Assembly: GCA_026724425.1 (NCBI GenBank)
Contig: JAIUCV010000227.1
Location: forward strand, 186,001 to 250,000
DNA length: 64,000 nt
Origin: Erythrophleum ivorense
Taxonomy: Eukaryota > Streptophyta > Magnoliopsida > Fabales > Fabaceae
Direction of reading: 5' to 3'
Shown here: positions 1-17,500 of the stretch, piece by piece
Position numbering within the stretch: position 1 is the stretch's first letter
How the letters are laid out: every line of letters starts with the position of its first letter
The notes under the pieces: generated by a model
Told to the model about the DNA's origin: nothing
What the model saw: the letters and a program-made list of their open reading frames with translations, nothing else
Database searches by the model: none
Position numbers and translations under genes: made by a program

Positions 1-3000
1 AAGGCTAATGTAAGTGCATTCCACAAGAAAGTCTTCCCAATACCACCATATCCATGAATAAAGAAAATTTTTCTAATGTTATTCATGACTGAGTCCATGA
101 TTTGGTCAAAAATAAATCATTGTTGATGATTCATGGAATGGAATAATCTAAGGTATTCATTGTGCAACTCATTTTTGTTATAATTCAACTATTTTGAAAT
201 GAGTGAATTAACAAAATCAACTAGACTTAATGTAATTGGAACTGGCAAGGAGGGATATTAGCTCAAGCTTCTTCTATTTGCAGTGAGAATTTTATCAACT
301 TCAATCAGGGTTACATTTTCCTTGTCTAATAAAAAAGCATGGTTTCCTACAACAAAGAATAGAGGGTAAATGCAAATTAGGAAAATAAAATGTAATTGGA
401 TTGAAGAAGTGAGAGTAGCAAAAGAGATAGGTAAATATGTATGAATCAATAAGCATTAAGATAGTAAAACAAAGAAGCTATCTTATAAATGGAATATTGA
501 TGTTATCAAGCTATTGATCTCGAGTATAGTAAATATCTTCTGAGAAGAGAACAAATGTTTTATTCCAAACAATATTCGGCTTTGAAAGGCTATAAGACAT
601 TAGCATGCTAGCAAACAATTTACATAAGTGTTGACCACTTCCCCATAAAGAAGCTTCCATAATTGCTACAATAAATTCTTGATCATCATTAAGAAGGCCT
701 AAGTTAAAGCAGTTTGCTTGAAAAGTTAGGTGAATTGTACTCCCAACCATTTTGAGATAATTAAAATAGGTGAGGCCTTATACTTTATTAAGAAGAATCC
801 TGAGATAATAAAGTTCACTACTGCTTGGTAGGATATAATGTAATTTACTAATGGCAAAACCCCATTTTTGTGGGGTCTATCTTTTTAATTGTGTATTGAA
901 AACAAAGTGGAAGGGAAATTCAAGATATGTAAGTTCTTTTGCATTCATATATTCTTGGTTTGCTTGCATCCATGCCAAGAACATAGAATCTTGCACTCTT
1001 AGTTTTTGTAGAACATTTTGTATGCAATCACCATCTTGAAAGATGATAGGCTATTGGTTTGGCAAATGGAAGCTTAATTTTTCAATCGGAGGGAAATGAT
1101 TATGGATGTCAAAGGAAAAGATTCGCTATGACACCTCACATGCTTAGATATAATGACAATCATAATAATGCTTAATTTTATCATGATAGGACTGTCTTGT
1201 ATTGCTTTTAGTATTTTCATATAAAGTTGCTATAACTTTATTAGTCCCTTTACTAATATATTTAAACAAATACTTGATCGATCTTGATTGATTACATCTT
1301 TCAACATTCAAATACACTTGGAAGCTTTTAAGTAAGCTTGGGTTATAGGGTACAACAAATCAATTATCCATATGCACACTATTTTTTTAATGGTCTTACC
1401 ATCATTTCTTTGCCTATAAATGGGGTACCCTTCATCTTCTAAAACTATGGAGTTGACAAATTTTTTAAGAAAGTATTTTGTACATTTTTTATCTTTCATA
1501 CATAGAGACTTTGGATTTGCAATGCCACAGGGCCCATGTAACATATATGGTTTCACCAAGTGGCACAACAGAGGATCATTATTTTTGTCAGGAATCTTAA
1601 CACTGATAATTTTATTTATATCATATGCTATGGGGTATTTATCTTCATTTGCAAGGAATAATAATATATGAGTGTGTGGCAAGCCTCTCTTCTGGAATTC
1701 AATGGTACACATATTTGTGGGTAGTAAAAAATTATGGGCAAGCATTAGTTATAATAATAATAAAGTATAACCTGTATATAGATGTGGTAGTAAAGAAAAG
1801 AATAATGCACAGGAAGGTTAATTTACTTGCTTTAACACTGCCAACGAACCTCTTTTCCTTAATAACTTTCATGAGGTGTTGAAGTTTCAACTTAAACATT
1901 TTGCATAGAATGTCATGACAGTCCTGAGGATGAAGCCCATTTTGTTAGGCAAACCGTCTAATCTCAAGCCAAGTTGGGTTGCATGTAAATGTTAAGAATA
2001 GATTAGGGAAGCCTGCCCATCTACAAATAGCCATGGCATCTTGGTAGTTTTAAATCATATACCTAACACCTCTTGTAAAGTTTAATGGTAGGATGACACG
2101 TTTTCCTATAAAAGACACTTCAATGCCACTTCTAAGAATAACATCTTCTAATCCTTTATAAAGATCAACTTTGAGTTCTTTTTTATGATTTCTAATATAA
2201 CTTAGCCTTTGAGATTTTATCATGGTAAAACCATTAACAATGAATTGTTGCAACAAACGATAGGCATGTAATAAAATGGATACTTCATGACTTATTGTCA
2301 AAAGGTAGAAGGCAAGGAATTCTAGAATCGTGACCTTTGTTCTTTTTTGAGTTGTCTGTAATGACCCACTATGATGTGATATATCATCTCTATAACCATC
2401 TTCCTTATATGGAAAAAGAAGAGGATATTGCAATGGGAGATATGATGGATGAAGTTCACTTATATGTTGTAGGACTTCTAATTAGGTTTCAACAATAACA
2501 TCCCTTTTGTCAAAACTTAAATCAAAGTCTCCAGCCACCAAAACAGCAACTTCAGATGAAGTTGGCAAGTTATATGTTCAACCATCTTGCTTTCTCTTGT
2601 GAAAAAGATGAAGTTGGATGTCTCTTGATTGATATAATCTTGAAGCAACCATGTGGTAGTTTTTGACAAAGGGGTTAAACTCATCAAGCATTAAGGTCAG
2701 ATTGTGAACAATTTGTGAATCCAAACACGACCTATCATGAGTAAAGCTAATAGGAGAAAAAGTAACAATGTTAAGAGGGAAGAAGCGGAAAGAAAAAAGA
2801 AACAATTAAATTCCTTTAAGAAAAAATAGATTTTACCTGACAACATAAATTCTATTACTAACTTCATTATTAGTGTCATATATATAAAGTTAGGAAAACC
2901 TTGGTTTAGAGCCTTCAACTGAAAGGAGACTACTAATTCGATGATAATTTTGACCACAAAAAACAAAAGAATTTGAGTTTACATTGTTGTCAAGTTTTCC

Positions 3001-3310
3001 TCCCATGGAAGTAAATGAAAAATCATGTTGTAGGCTCTAATATTGTGTAAAAAATGCTTTGACTCTTACGAGTGATTATTGAAGTAAAGATTCTCCAAAT
3101 ATAGAGGAGGAGACTGAAGAAAAAGTAATTGAACTTTTCCTTGGGAGCAACACAATGAAAAAGCTAATGTTTGAAAGTTGGAGCTTCGTTTGGTTCTCAT
3201 ATTTAACGACATTTTAGAACCATAATGACAACAAATGTGATTAGGATCTCCCTCATCCAAATAATTTGAGAGAGAGAAAAAGACCAATTGACAATGTATT
3301 GGCATGTGTC
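1..3310 (-). pseudogene. Helitron Rep/PIF1-helicase pseudogene (truncated by window edge)
   Basis: Minus-strand fragments follow the order of a plant Helitron RepHel protein, the rolling-circle replication initiator fused to a PIF1-type helicase. From right to left: the N-terminal zinc-finger region (3305-3066, with YLDEGDPNHIC and FSLCCSQGKVQL); a segment with SMGGKLD and GQNYH (about 3020-2850, one stop); MQYPLLFPYKEDGY to RGVRYMI (2433-2050); the Rep segment with the two-histidine motif GLPHTHILLFL (1745-1308); a linker with MFLAWMQAN and ELYYLRILLN (about 1010-780); a segment with WGSGQHL and WNKTF (750-511); and a Walker A motif GYGGIGKT at about 45-20. Stops and frameshifts separate the pieces, so it is dead. 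The rest of the helicase and the 3' CTRR end lie beyond the left edge. The 5' end was not located. Family assignment is firm; exact limits are not. Confidence 0.9.
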
Positions 3311-6054
3311 AAAAGAGAAATAATATTGAGGAAGAAAAATATAAGGTTGGTGTGATAGAAGCATACCGTTGTGCACAACAACCTGAGAAATAATCTCTGG
3401 TTCATTGCCTTCTTAGTAGTAGTCTAATATATATTGATAAGTAGATAAAAAATAAAGGAAAAAAGAAAGAAACTATAATGGATCACAATGTGGAAAAAAA
3501 AAAGAATAAAGCTTGTCAGGTAATTTTTGTACCACTTTGCACGACATCATGAGGAAACTGGTTATGTGTGATCAATCTCGATTGTGTATGTAACTTGTTA
3601 GGTTCAGATTCTATGACAAAATAACAAAAATGATAGTTTACTATTTAAAAAAATTGGAAATACAAAAGTGACTATTTAAACAAATGGAAATAACAAAAGT
3701 TAAAGTATGTAATACCATAGGTCTGTGCATGATCAAAATACCTTGTAAGATTGACAGCAATATTAGTTACATCCCTCAAAGTTTATCGATGGGATTGATT
3801 AAAGTTAGGAAATGATTTGTCCACATTGAATCTAGTAGTAGAAAAATCATCTAACAAACATGGAGAAAAATTCTCTATATCTATGGAATAACTTGTTGAA
3901 ATCTGTTGATTCGGAACATGAGTTATATGTGTTTCAACCAGTGAAGGTGAGTTCTCAATGAGACTTGGATTGGCATTTGTCAAGGTAGAACCTAAAAGAC
4001 CAAGAGGATTAGAAAATTTGAAAGGATGAATAAAAGAAACAAAAGCTAAAAAGAAGGATTATAACATACTAACCATTAGTTACATTTTCGTGAGGTGACA
4101 TTCAATCAATGTTTAGCAATCTTAAAGATCTCCTCGATCATTTAGGGTTCATTGCAACACTAGAAAAGTAATTGAATGATTGGGGTAATTTTATAATTTT
4201 CTTGCATTTTAACACTAATGAAACAATAAAAGTGTAGTGAAAGAGGGGTTAAATCAACAACAATAAATTACCAATAAAACAAATATAAAGTAGTAAAAAC
4301 TATCCTTATTTAAATAATCTTTAACATCAGTGGTGTCACCTCTTTATGGAAATAGGTATATGGTAATTACCAAATTATATAGTGTTATATTACCAGTTTA
4401 CGTAATGAGAATAAAAGTAAGGGAATTGGGTACAAAGAATAGGCAGAGTGTCTATTTTGATTATCTTCATAATTCTATCCTTTGCTATGTCTATTCCTTT
4501 ATTCATTTATTTTGAAAGCAAATTCATTTTATCACCAATCCAATAAAGCAAGGAGCAATCAAATTTTTTTTTGCAAATTAGCCATTCTTTGGTCTTGTTG
4601 CATTAAAGATTCGCAAGCGTGTAAGAACACAAACAAAGAGCTGACCACATCGAAAACAATTTATATATAATAGACACAAATTTATAAGAAGTGGGAATGG
4701 AAAAAAAATAAGGAGTTGGCCAAAAGGAAAAAAATTGATAAGTATTTATAATAGGGGAAAAAAGCTGACCAAATTGAAGAGAGCAACCATTTGAGAGTTG
4801 GCTCAAGATGCTCGTGTGTGATGTATGTCTAAATCCCAAGCTTAGTGTTTAACAAATAGAGATTAGGGAGGAAGATGAGTTGCCAAAAATAAATTTGATG
4901 ATAAGTGTGCAATATCCATAGAGGAAAAATAGGTTGCAAGTGAGGCAAGAAAGATTCTAATTTTTAAGAAGAGGTAGAAAATGACAATACAAGAAGGAGG
5001 GAATTTAAAATAGAATATATATATATATATATAGAAGGATGTCATAGAGTCAGAGGTGGATGACGAACTGCAAAGGGAAGTTAAAAATGAGTAGAAGTGA
5101 GAGTGATAGTACAATATAATGCGATTGAAAATTGTGAAACAAAAATGTATATATTGATATATTTATATATTAATATATTGATAGATGATTGGTTTAATAT
5201 ATTGATATATCTTATATATATGTGTGTGTGTGTGGGGGGGGGGGTTAGGATATATGGATAGAAGGATATGAAAGAAGTTGCACGGAGTTAGAGGTGTGGA
5301 GAAGCTTTGCAACTTATGAATAGTTCGGTGTCCACAGGCTTTATAAGAAAGCACTGAATTCACAAAATAAATATAATATATAAAAAATAAGTTATTCATG
5401 ATAAAATTTTGAAATTTCATAAAATAAAAAAATTGAGAAAATGGGTCATTTTGTTATTTTTTTTAAAGTTGGGGTCACGGTTTCTTGAGAACCGTAACCC
5501 TTTAATTAAAAAAAAAATCAATGTATTGCATATAGGAAATTAAGGTTTGTGGCTGTGTATAGGATGAATTTAAAATTTGTTCCATTGTATTTGAGTCCAA
5601 AAGCCAATGTTGTTACTGTTTATTTAGCTAACTATTTTTCTACTCACCTTTAATGTAATTTATTTGCTTTTATCTCTTTGTCGATTTTATGAGATTCTAG
5701 TAGCATTCTTGTTAACATGGTCATTATAGTTGTGCCTCCCCTTCATTCCAATAATGTAATGAATTCAAAATTGCCTTTTTTTAAATTTTCTATGCTTTAC
5801 TATTGTTTCCACATATATGCTACTAGTTGAAACTTAAGAGACAACACAATTTTATGCGGCGTCATAACAACCATGATGACCACAACTCCATAGAATGTGT
5901 GTTATTGTGTTAGCGCATTTAAGTCTCTCCATACCCCATGTTGTAAAGCCAATGAGGTTATGTTATGTGCCTCACTGTCTACTATTTTTTTAAAGATGGT
6001 AACTCTGCAGGGCAAGGGGGTTGGGAAGTGCTTCCTTGCTCCTTTTTCGTACTA
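3311..6054. other. AT-rich stretch upstream of the Helitron remnant, no gene recognised
   Basis: No coding region is recognised. A 66-codon open stretch at 3983-3783 (minus) may be a degraded upstream Helitron exon but has no recognisable motif. The stretch holds an AT dinucleotide run near 5016-5032, a TG/G run near 5219-5244, and a small hairpin at 5472-5500. Confidence 0.5.
5472..5500. repeat. Short hairpin-forming inverted repeat
   Basis: The arms GGGTCACGGTTTCT and AGAACCGTAACCC are near-complementary around a very short loop, in otherwise AT-rich DNA. No gene ends beside it, so a terminator or attenuator role is not supported. It may be a remnant of a transposon terminus. Confidence 0.5.
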
Positions 6055-6057
6055 TTA

Positions 6058-6607
6058 GGTATCGTTTGGTAGAGGGAAAATGGGACTTGACAGAACGAGA
6101 GAGGGAGTGAGAATGCTAAAAAAATGTGTTTGGTATGTGGAATACCTGAAGCCATGGGAGAGTACAATCCTTTAAACATGGGAGAGGAGAAACTTGTAAC
6201 CCATGGATGGAATGTGTTTTGGCTTGAGGGAAAGCAAATTTTTTCATATCAAAAGTTGCTTTATTTTTTTTTTGTTTTTGCATTTTTAGATTCTCATTTT
6301 GCATTTTTGAAATTTTGGTTTCTTGTTTTTTATTTTTTAAATCTTAATCCTTTTTATATGGTTTATTTCAATTAAATATAAATAATATTTTACAATTTTT
6401 TTATTAAGAGTCATTTTAGATATTTTTTCATATTTCTTTTTTATTCCCATTTTATTTATATTTCACCAAATATTAAAAAATAATTACATTTATATTCTTT
6501 TTTCTATCATACCAAACATAATTATGGAATATAAATTTATTTTTTATTTTTATTCTATTTCTCATTCTTATTCTATTAAAAATTAATTTTTTATACCAAA
6601 CGAAGCC
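6058..6607. mobile_element. PIF/Harbinger-type (Tourist-like) MITE, 550 bp
   Basis: The terminal inverted repeats GGTATCGTTTGGTA (left) and TACCAAACGAAGCC (right) match at 12 of 14 positions. Direct TTA repeats flank the element at 6055-6057 and 6608-6610, the target duplication typical of PIF/Harbinger transposition. The interior is AT-rich and codes for nothing recognisable, so the element is non-autonomous. It lies about 0.9 kb upstream of the ATP synthase gene. Confidence 0.75.
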
Positions 6608-6610
6608 TTA

Positions 6611-7298
6611 ATTATTTTTCTGTCTTTGTCTGTGATCCCCGCTGTGGTGGGAATTTTCTTTGCATGCTTATTCCTTGTGTCCTTGCAGATTCCCACAATA
6701 ACCCCAAGGAGTAGGGATATGAGAAAGTTTGTAATATGAGATAAGGTAAAATCACAACCCTATAGTGGAAGAAAGTCAAAGATAGAGAAAAAGGCTTTTA
6801 ATATAAAATGGGGGATTTCTTAATTCTAATACTTTTATGTCCAAGTGCTACGTATTTTGTTAAAAACTTGACAGTACGACAGAGAATTGTATGTCCAAGT
6901 GTTTCATATATATATATATTAAAAAATCTCAATCAAACAAAATCCAAACCATAATATTTTGATTTGAAATTTAAAACATATGGAAACAGAAACTAAGATG
7001 ATTTTTGGTAAATGAAACTTTTTATTTTTTAAATATCTAAAAATTTATCTATAAATATTTAAATATAATAAGTTTAAAATTTTAAATTTTTGTATTATAT
7101 ATTATCTACATAATATAAGAAATTTAATATTTATATACAGATAAATCAATTTTTAAAATTTAAAAAAAATTAATACTCTGCACTAATTTTCGCCCATTTC
7201 CGTGGAGGGGAGATGGGGAAGCATAAGAGAATGGAAAGTGATTTTGCCAAGTCATGCATACGAAATTGTCAAGGTCAAAATCCTTAAACGACACACCA
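6611..7298. other. AT-rich upstream region of the ATP synthase beta gene
   Basis: No gene is seen. The sequence is strongly AT-rich to about 7180 and then becomes more balanced towards the promoter. A short ATATAT run occurs near 6907-6921. Confidence 0.5.
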
Positions 7299-7453
7299 AG
7301 CCCAATTCCAAACAGCCCCAACGACGTCCATGTGTCCCCATTTAAATCAAAACCTTAACAATATTCAGAGAAAAATAAAATCATATTCCCATTTTGAGCT
7401 ATGTCCCTTTACATATAGTTCCACTGCCACTCGCTCCCACTCTGCAAACCCTA
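7299..7453 (+). promoter_or_regulatory. Promoter of ATP synthase beta gene: site II-like motif and telo-box
   Basis: AGCCCA at 7299-7304 is the reverse complement of the site II core TGGGCT. AAACCCTA at 7446-7453 is a telo-box, 31 bases before the ATG. This pairing is known from plant nuclear genes for mitochondrial and ribosomal proteins expressed in growing tissue. No clear TATA box is seen; the nearest AT-rich string is TTTACATATAG near 7408-7418. Their activity here is inferred, not shown. Confidence 0.5.
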
Positions 7454-7483
7454 GCCTCTCTTGATCTCTGAAGCCTTCCGAAG

Positions 7484-11196
<3,713 letters not shown>

Positions 11197-14100
11197 CCAC
11201 ACACAGTCTTGCTCCTATATGTTGATCCGTTTTGACAGTTGCATAAATTAATAATTTAGGAATTCTTGGCAATGCCACATGACAGAATTTTCATTTTTTT
11301 TTTGGTTTTCTTGGTACCAAATGCGTCAGGATTTTCCATTTCCATTTCCATTTCCAATCTTGTTGCCAACTGTGAAAGCGAAACAGAGCTTGTAGCCCCA
11401 CGCAACCCCCACTTTTCAGTTGTGTTAATAAGGCGAAAAAGCAAGAGAACATGTACATTTTTACTATTCTGGTTGAGAAACATGGGTTGCATAAATGTTG
11501 AAAACTCTGGCTGAGTTTTTCTCATGCTTTTGGAGAAGCACTCCTGTGTCGTTTCTTGAGAATTTTTTTTTCCTCCTCTTACTCCTATTTGCTAGTTGTA
11601 GGTATGATATGAAATTTAATGGATTTGGATAAGCAGCAATAGAAAATCACTAGCCATGGACCTGTTTACGAAGGAATTCTTCTACGATTTTTTGTATGGG
11701 ATCTACTAATTTTAAAGTTTACTGGCAGATTAACAGGATGTCTTAATTGGTTAATTACTTGGAAATTTGTTCTAAATAAATGTAAGTATAAGAAAAAAAT
11801 AAGTGCATAAAATGGATATGGTTTACTTTGTATATTATATTTATTTAAATATTTTATAAGTAAAAATTTTCAAAAATTACGACTCGTACACAACCGAAGG
11901 ATGTTAAGGGGTGGGGTGCCGTTACCCAAAGATGGTTGTAGGTTTTAAACACAGCTCCCATAAACTTATTCGCTTCCATAAACTTATTCCTAGTGATATT
12001 TTGGTAAATAATCAAATCTACATTGAAAAGTATCAAACTCAGTAAAAAAGGTCAATAGGTGACTCGGACTAGGTTCTACATCAAGAATCAAATATTTAAT
12101 TAAATGTTAATAAAGTGATAAGTTTTGAGGTATAACAATCACTCTTTATCCTTTAAATATATTCCCATCACCCTATTTGAGAAATTTTGAATACATTTTA
12201 TTGATAAGGAAAATGGAAGAACGGATAAATTAAGATCCCATTCTTTGAGAGATAGCTAATTTATAACGGCTTTCTTTTCTGTTATGAAATATTGCTATTC
12301 TTTCTACGGAAAAAAAGTTATAACTAAAACTATTTTAAAAAACATATCATTAAATAGTTAAAATAACTACTTTTTTAGATTCCATAAATTATAAAATAGT
12401 CATTTTTTAAAATTTATTAAATTTTAAAAGTATTGATAAGAAATAGTTACTAAAAACAAAGAACAAAGAACAAAGAACATATTCATAAAATATCTTATTT
12501 TTTAACAAATTTAATCAATTAAATGACAATAGTTAATAATATTTAATTTCAACAATAATACATTTATTATTATTAATGGCTTGGCATGTAATAAAGTGTA
12601 CGTGAATTTTGTCTTTGATTTATTTTTAAATAATCTTGTGAATATAAATTAGATTATAGTAATGTTTATTTTTTAAATAATAAAAAATAATGGTGAGTTA
12701 TTTAAATTCTCTTTTTTATATTATAATTTATTTATGTGCTAACATATAGCTTTAGGACTAAGATATCAAAAGGCCCCAAAGCCATATGTATTAGTATAGA
12801 TATATTTAATCATCTTTAAGTACTCTTATAATTACAAAAAAATTATAATAAATTAGGTTTATTATTTTAACAAAAAACATTAAAATAAATTTTTTAATAA
12901 ATAAATCTTTTAATGTTATATATTTAATAAAAATTATTATTTTATTATTAAAAGATATTGTTTAAAATAAATTTAGTGATATTTTTTTTAAAAAATTATT
13001 TCAAGAAAAAAGATATAATTTATCATAATAAAATAAATGACCATGTAATTAGGAGGAGAGTAATTTACACACACAATTTTGCAAGAGTCAACGAGTCATT
13101 GTACAACAGCAAGCTCACGTATACATTGTCCATTATATTTTGACCATGTATATACGCTAGTGTTTTTATATTATTCATTATATTTATTTTGACTTGATAA
13201 ATTCACTAAAAATCTGTTTGGTTTATTGTAAAGTAGACGTAATACACTTATATAATTTATGTAGTATCTATTATATTTTTATATTTATTATTTTATCTCT
13301 CAAATTATTATTTTAATCATTAAATTATCTTTTTAAAAAGAGATACATAAAAATTATTTTTTATTTTACTCATTTATTTTTTACATTTTTTTTTCCTTTA
13401 CATTATGCACCCAAGCATTGAACTTTTAATAATTCAGTTTATTACGTCTCATTGGCAGTCTAACACTTCTAGTCCTTCAATCTAAAAGCTATCTCAGTGA
13501 ATAATAAAAGAAAATCGAATGTAATTATTTTTTGGTTAAAGATCTCATCAGTTGAAGTAACTCTCATTAGAAATTGTCTAGAACAAATGAATTTAAGTCA
13601 AACTGGTCTTAACAGCTTTTTAATGTTGTTCTAGAATAAAATGAATTCTCTACAGCGGAATTGGATGAGTTTAGATGGTTTAAATTTTTTTTATTTTAAG
13701 AGAAATAAAATATAAGATAAAATTATTTTTTTAAACTTTTAGAAGATAGACTATCTTCATTTTATTTTTCACTTTTTTAAATAAAAATATCAAAATAAAA
13801 AATTTGAGATTAAAAAAATAAACAGTCTAGACTCCATATCAATTTTAAATAATTTCAATTGCAAAAACAAAAAAACAAAAAAAAAACAGTACAATAAAAA
13901 TCCATGCCATTTCTAAAATAATCATAAAGAAGTAAATTAAGGTTAGAGAGGCTGACAAGGTTACCTCTTTTTATCCTATCTATAACTAATTAATTAATTA
14001 TGAATATTTAAATTCCAACCTTTTTTATTTTTTGTTTTTTAATAAATTACAAACCAAATCTTGCGAGGAATTGGGTATTTATTACCTTTCTTTCAAAAAA

Positions 14101-14559
14101 AATTGTCTAAATATATAATGGGTTAAAATTTTAAATGATTTTTACATAAGAATTTACTGATATTTAATTTTTTTAAAAAAGTTTACCAAAATCAAACCGT
14201 CCACATTAAATCAAAGAACAATTCAATTTAAATATTTCCATATAAATTCTCAATTTATTAAAAAATTAAATTAATTATAAATAAAAAATATCAAAATTAA
14301 AAAAATTAAAATGCTTATATTTTTGTTTATAATTAATTTAATTTTAAAAAATTTTCAACCCTACCCATGAGCCATCGTATTCATACTTCCAGTCTATGTG
14401 GATTAAAGACTACAATACACGTTGACACGTGGAAATCTGTTTGGCCTCTCCATCCAAAACGCCCACAGGGGCGCATTTCATCAGAGTCTACCTTAATTCC
14501 CCTCCTTCCGTCCACCTTAGTCGGCGGCCATCCCTCCTCTGACTAAACTCCTATATTCA
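11197..14559. other. 3.4-kb intergenic region, very AT-rich, no gene recognised
   Basis: After the ATP synthase 3'UTR the sequence turns into long A/T-rich stretches with no coding signal. A segment near 12740-12800 (ending in GTATTAGTATAGATA) resembles one near 27560-27630, which suggests a dispersed repeat. GC content rises only from about 14360, in the promoter of the next gene. Confidence 0.5.
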
Positions 14560-14565
14560 TATAAA
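14560..14565 (+). promoter_or_regulatory. TATA box candidate of the pKIWI502-like gene
   Basis: TATAAA lies in the string TATATTCATATAAAC. A TATA box normally directs initiation some 25-35 bases downstream, here about 14587-14597. That is at or just past the first in-frame ATG (14587), which argues that translation may begin at the second in-frame ATG (14668). Confidence 0.5.
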
Positions 14566-14586
14566 CTCCATAGAAAGCTAACTACT

Positions 14587-17500
14587 ATGTTACTCTCTTT
14601 CTCACCCCACGTTACTTGTTCGTCTTCCCTCCACCCACATGCGCACTTTAGCCCATCCCTTCCTCCCATGTCTATTCTACGCTGCCCAACCCTCCCCCTC
14701 CCCCGCTACCTAAACCTCCGCCGCCATCGCTTCGCCACCGTCGCTGCCGCCGCCGTAAGGCAGGACACCACTGTCTGGACCCCAGCCTCCCTCTCCGGGA
14801 TTGAACCCGCTGTCGAGTCCCTCTTCCACGTCACTGTCGACTTGTCCGACTCACCTGACCTGGCAGCCTCTCACACTCGCGCCGGGCAGTACCTCCAGTT
14901 GCGAGTCCCCGACGTCTCCAAGCCTTCCTTCCTGGCCATCGCATCGCCTCCGAAGCTCGCTTCGGCGCGTGGCGTGTTCGAGTTCCTTGTGAAGACCGTG
15001 GCGGGATCTACTGCTGAAATACTATGCGGGTTGAAGAAAGGGGCTGTGGTGGAGCTGAGTCAGGTTATGGGGAATGGGTTCGACGTGAGTCGGATCGATC
15101 CACCCGAGAAATATACTACCGTTCTGATTTTTGCCACTGGATCCGGAATTAGGTGAGTCTTTACGGAATTTGCTTTTTTAGGTCCAAAATGCGAATGCCC
15201 AAGATGATTTTCTTTCCCAAATTAGGATCATGACTGGAATAGGACACTGTAGTTGTGTGGGTTTATATTTAATTTAATTTGACATTGGTGATTTGAAAGC
15301 TTAATTACAAGTTTTCATATCCATCATTGCAAGTGGACTCCACTTCATCCTTTGAGTATTTCGACTGAAAATTTAGGATTCCAGTGAGCAAATGTTGAGA
15401 TTTTTTACTGAAAGACTCCTCGAGGCTTGCCTAGTTGGTTTGAAAATTTACTTGAAGATATTGATAATGTAACAATTTAAGCTAAGTAAGCAATGCTTTG
15501 CAGAGCGTCTTTGTGAGCTCCTTCTCTTTGCCACCGGGCACTTGGAAATCTTCTTCTTTAATGCTCTGGTTTTCGAAGTTGGGAATATTAGTTTTTACTT
15601 ATACCTGAATATAGGAGCTTCTCATTTCCACTTAGAATCCAAACCTGGTTACTGAGAATATGTTATGTATGATGTTGGCAGGGTAATGTAATGTTCCATG
15701 TATGTATTAAATGGGTTGATATAGATTATAATGTTTGCTTTATATGCTTCTGTTGCCATCAATGCATTTTATACTTTGATGATGATGCGCACTTGTTTGA
15801 CAAACTAGTATCTGAATGCAAAGGCTCATCCTGGTACTGAACCATCATGCTTTTTTTGGCACATCTATAAAAAGATCATCCTCTACAAGAAAATTGGTTA
15901 TTTCCTTGCTTTTGTTTATACTGCATCTACAGCTATTCAATCCTCGAACATTGAATAAGAATATCTTCTTATGCATGAAAGTAGAGTAGTCACCATCTGC
16001 TGCTTCTATTGTTGTGTACAAGTTTATCAGATCTACTTTGCATTTTTGTCACCAGTGATGTAAAGATAGCTTAAAGAGATCATTTGGTTAGCTAGGACTA
16101 GGAGATTTGTTATTGGCCCAAATAGAAGGGGGTTTAGGTCTGGGTAATTTGATGTTCAAATATATTGCTTTGGTTGGAAAGTGGCAATGTTTTTTCCCTC
16201 TAGAGACATCTACCTTGTGGCATCAGGTTATGAAGAGTGATGTTCATTTACACCCAATAGTGGGATATCATAAATTGCAACTCATGTTAGCCCATACAAA
16301 GCCATCTCTCGTTTATATTTCTCATATACTCTTCATATTTCCTTCATGGTGGGTAATGGCTATCAGGCTAGATGTTGGTTGTATATTTGGGAGGAGGATA
16401 TTCTCTTTCTTGGGGCTTTCCTATGTCTCATCTTCTTTATCTCTGCATCAGCCCCCCCCATTCCTTATTTATACAATATTCAAGGTTCGGTCACTCCTTG
16501 GAACTTACTGTAATTCAAGAAGTTGAATGACTGAGAAACTTCTAATATATATATATATATTGTTTTATCTCCTGAATCTTTTTATTTGTATAAGAGGACT
16601 GTGACTCTTGATTCTTCTGGTTTCTATTCTTGTAATTCCTTCTTTCTTTTTTTTTACCCGTTCTTCAAATATCCTTTAGAAATCCAAAGTTAGGTTGGAT
16701 TATTCATTTGTGGACGGTGGTGCTCAATAAAATAATACTAAAGATATGTTGCAAATTCGTAGGCATGGCAAAGCATGGTCTTCTGATATGTGTGAAATGT
16801 GTTGCTGTAATGTTGAAACTACTGCACAATTATCTTTACATTGACTAGCAGCTAGTTACATTTGGAGTAGGCTTTTCATTGTTCGGTGATTCTTGGGTCT
16901 GCCCTTGAAATACCTTTAATTTAATTAAGTTTTGAGATTATGGCTGAAGTAAGGAGGGAAAAGTGTTTCTACAGTGTGCTATGCATGCTACCTCTTGGTG
17001 TCTTTGCTGATATAGGGTGGGTGCATTTTTTAGGGGGCAATATTTGACCCTAGCCTTGCTCTGTGACAGATCATTTTTCAGGCCTCTCTTTGGTGTTCAG
17101 CACATGTTTATTTTTTTTTGTGGGGTCTCTCTCTCTCTGCCCCCACTCTTTCTCTCTTTTCCTTTCAAGGATCTCCTTGGTAGACATGCAAAGGGATTTG
17201 AGAGCTCTCTTGTTTTGATGTCTTTTCCTTTGCTGCTCTCTGTTGCTTTGTTTAAGGAGAATATCTGTTCCTCATTTTCTTTGTATTACTTATTTCCTTC
17301 TAATAAAATTTCTTCTATATCCCAAATGAGATAGCATTTCTGTTGTTTTGAATCTTTATAACTCCTGCCTCTAAATCCATTGCACATGGAATGCATGAAT
17401 ACTTGTTTATCTATTGGTAATATGGGGTGCTATTAATCCTGGTCTATTTTTACTTTGTATGGTATTTATTCATCATGGCTCATGTGATTCCTCCTTGCTT

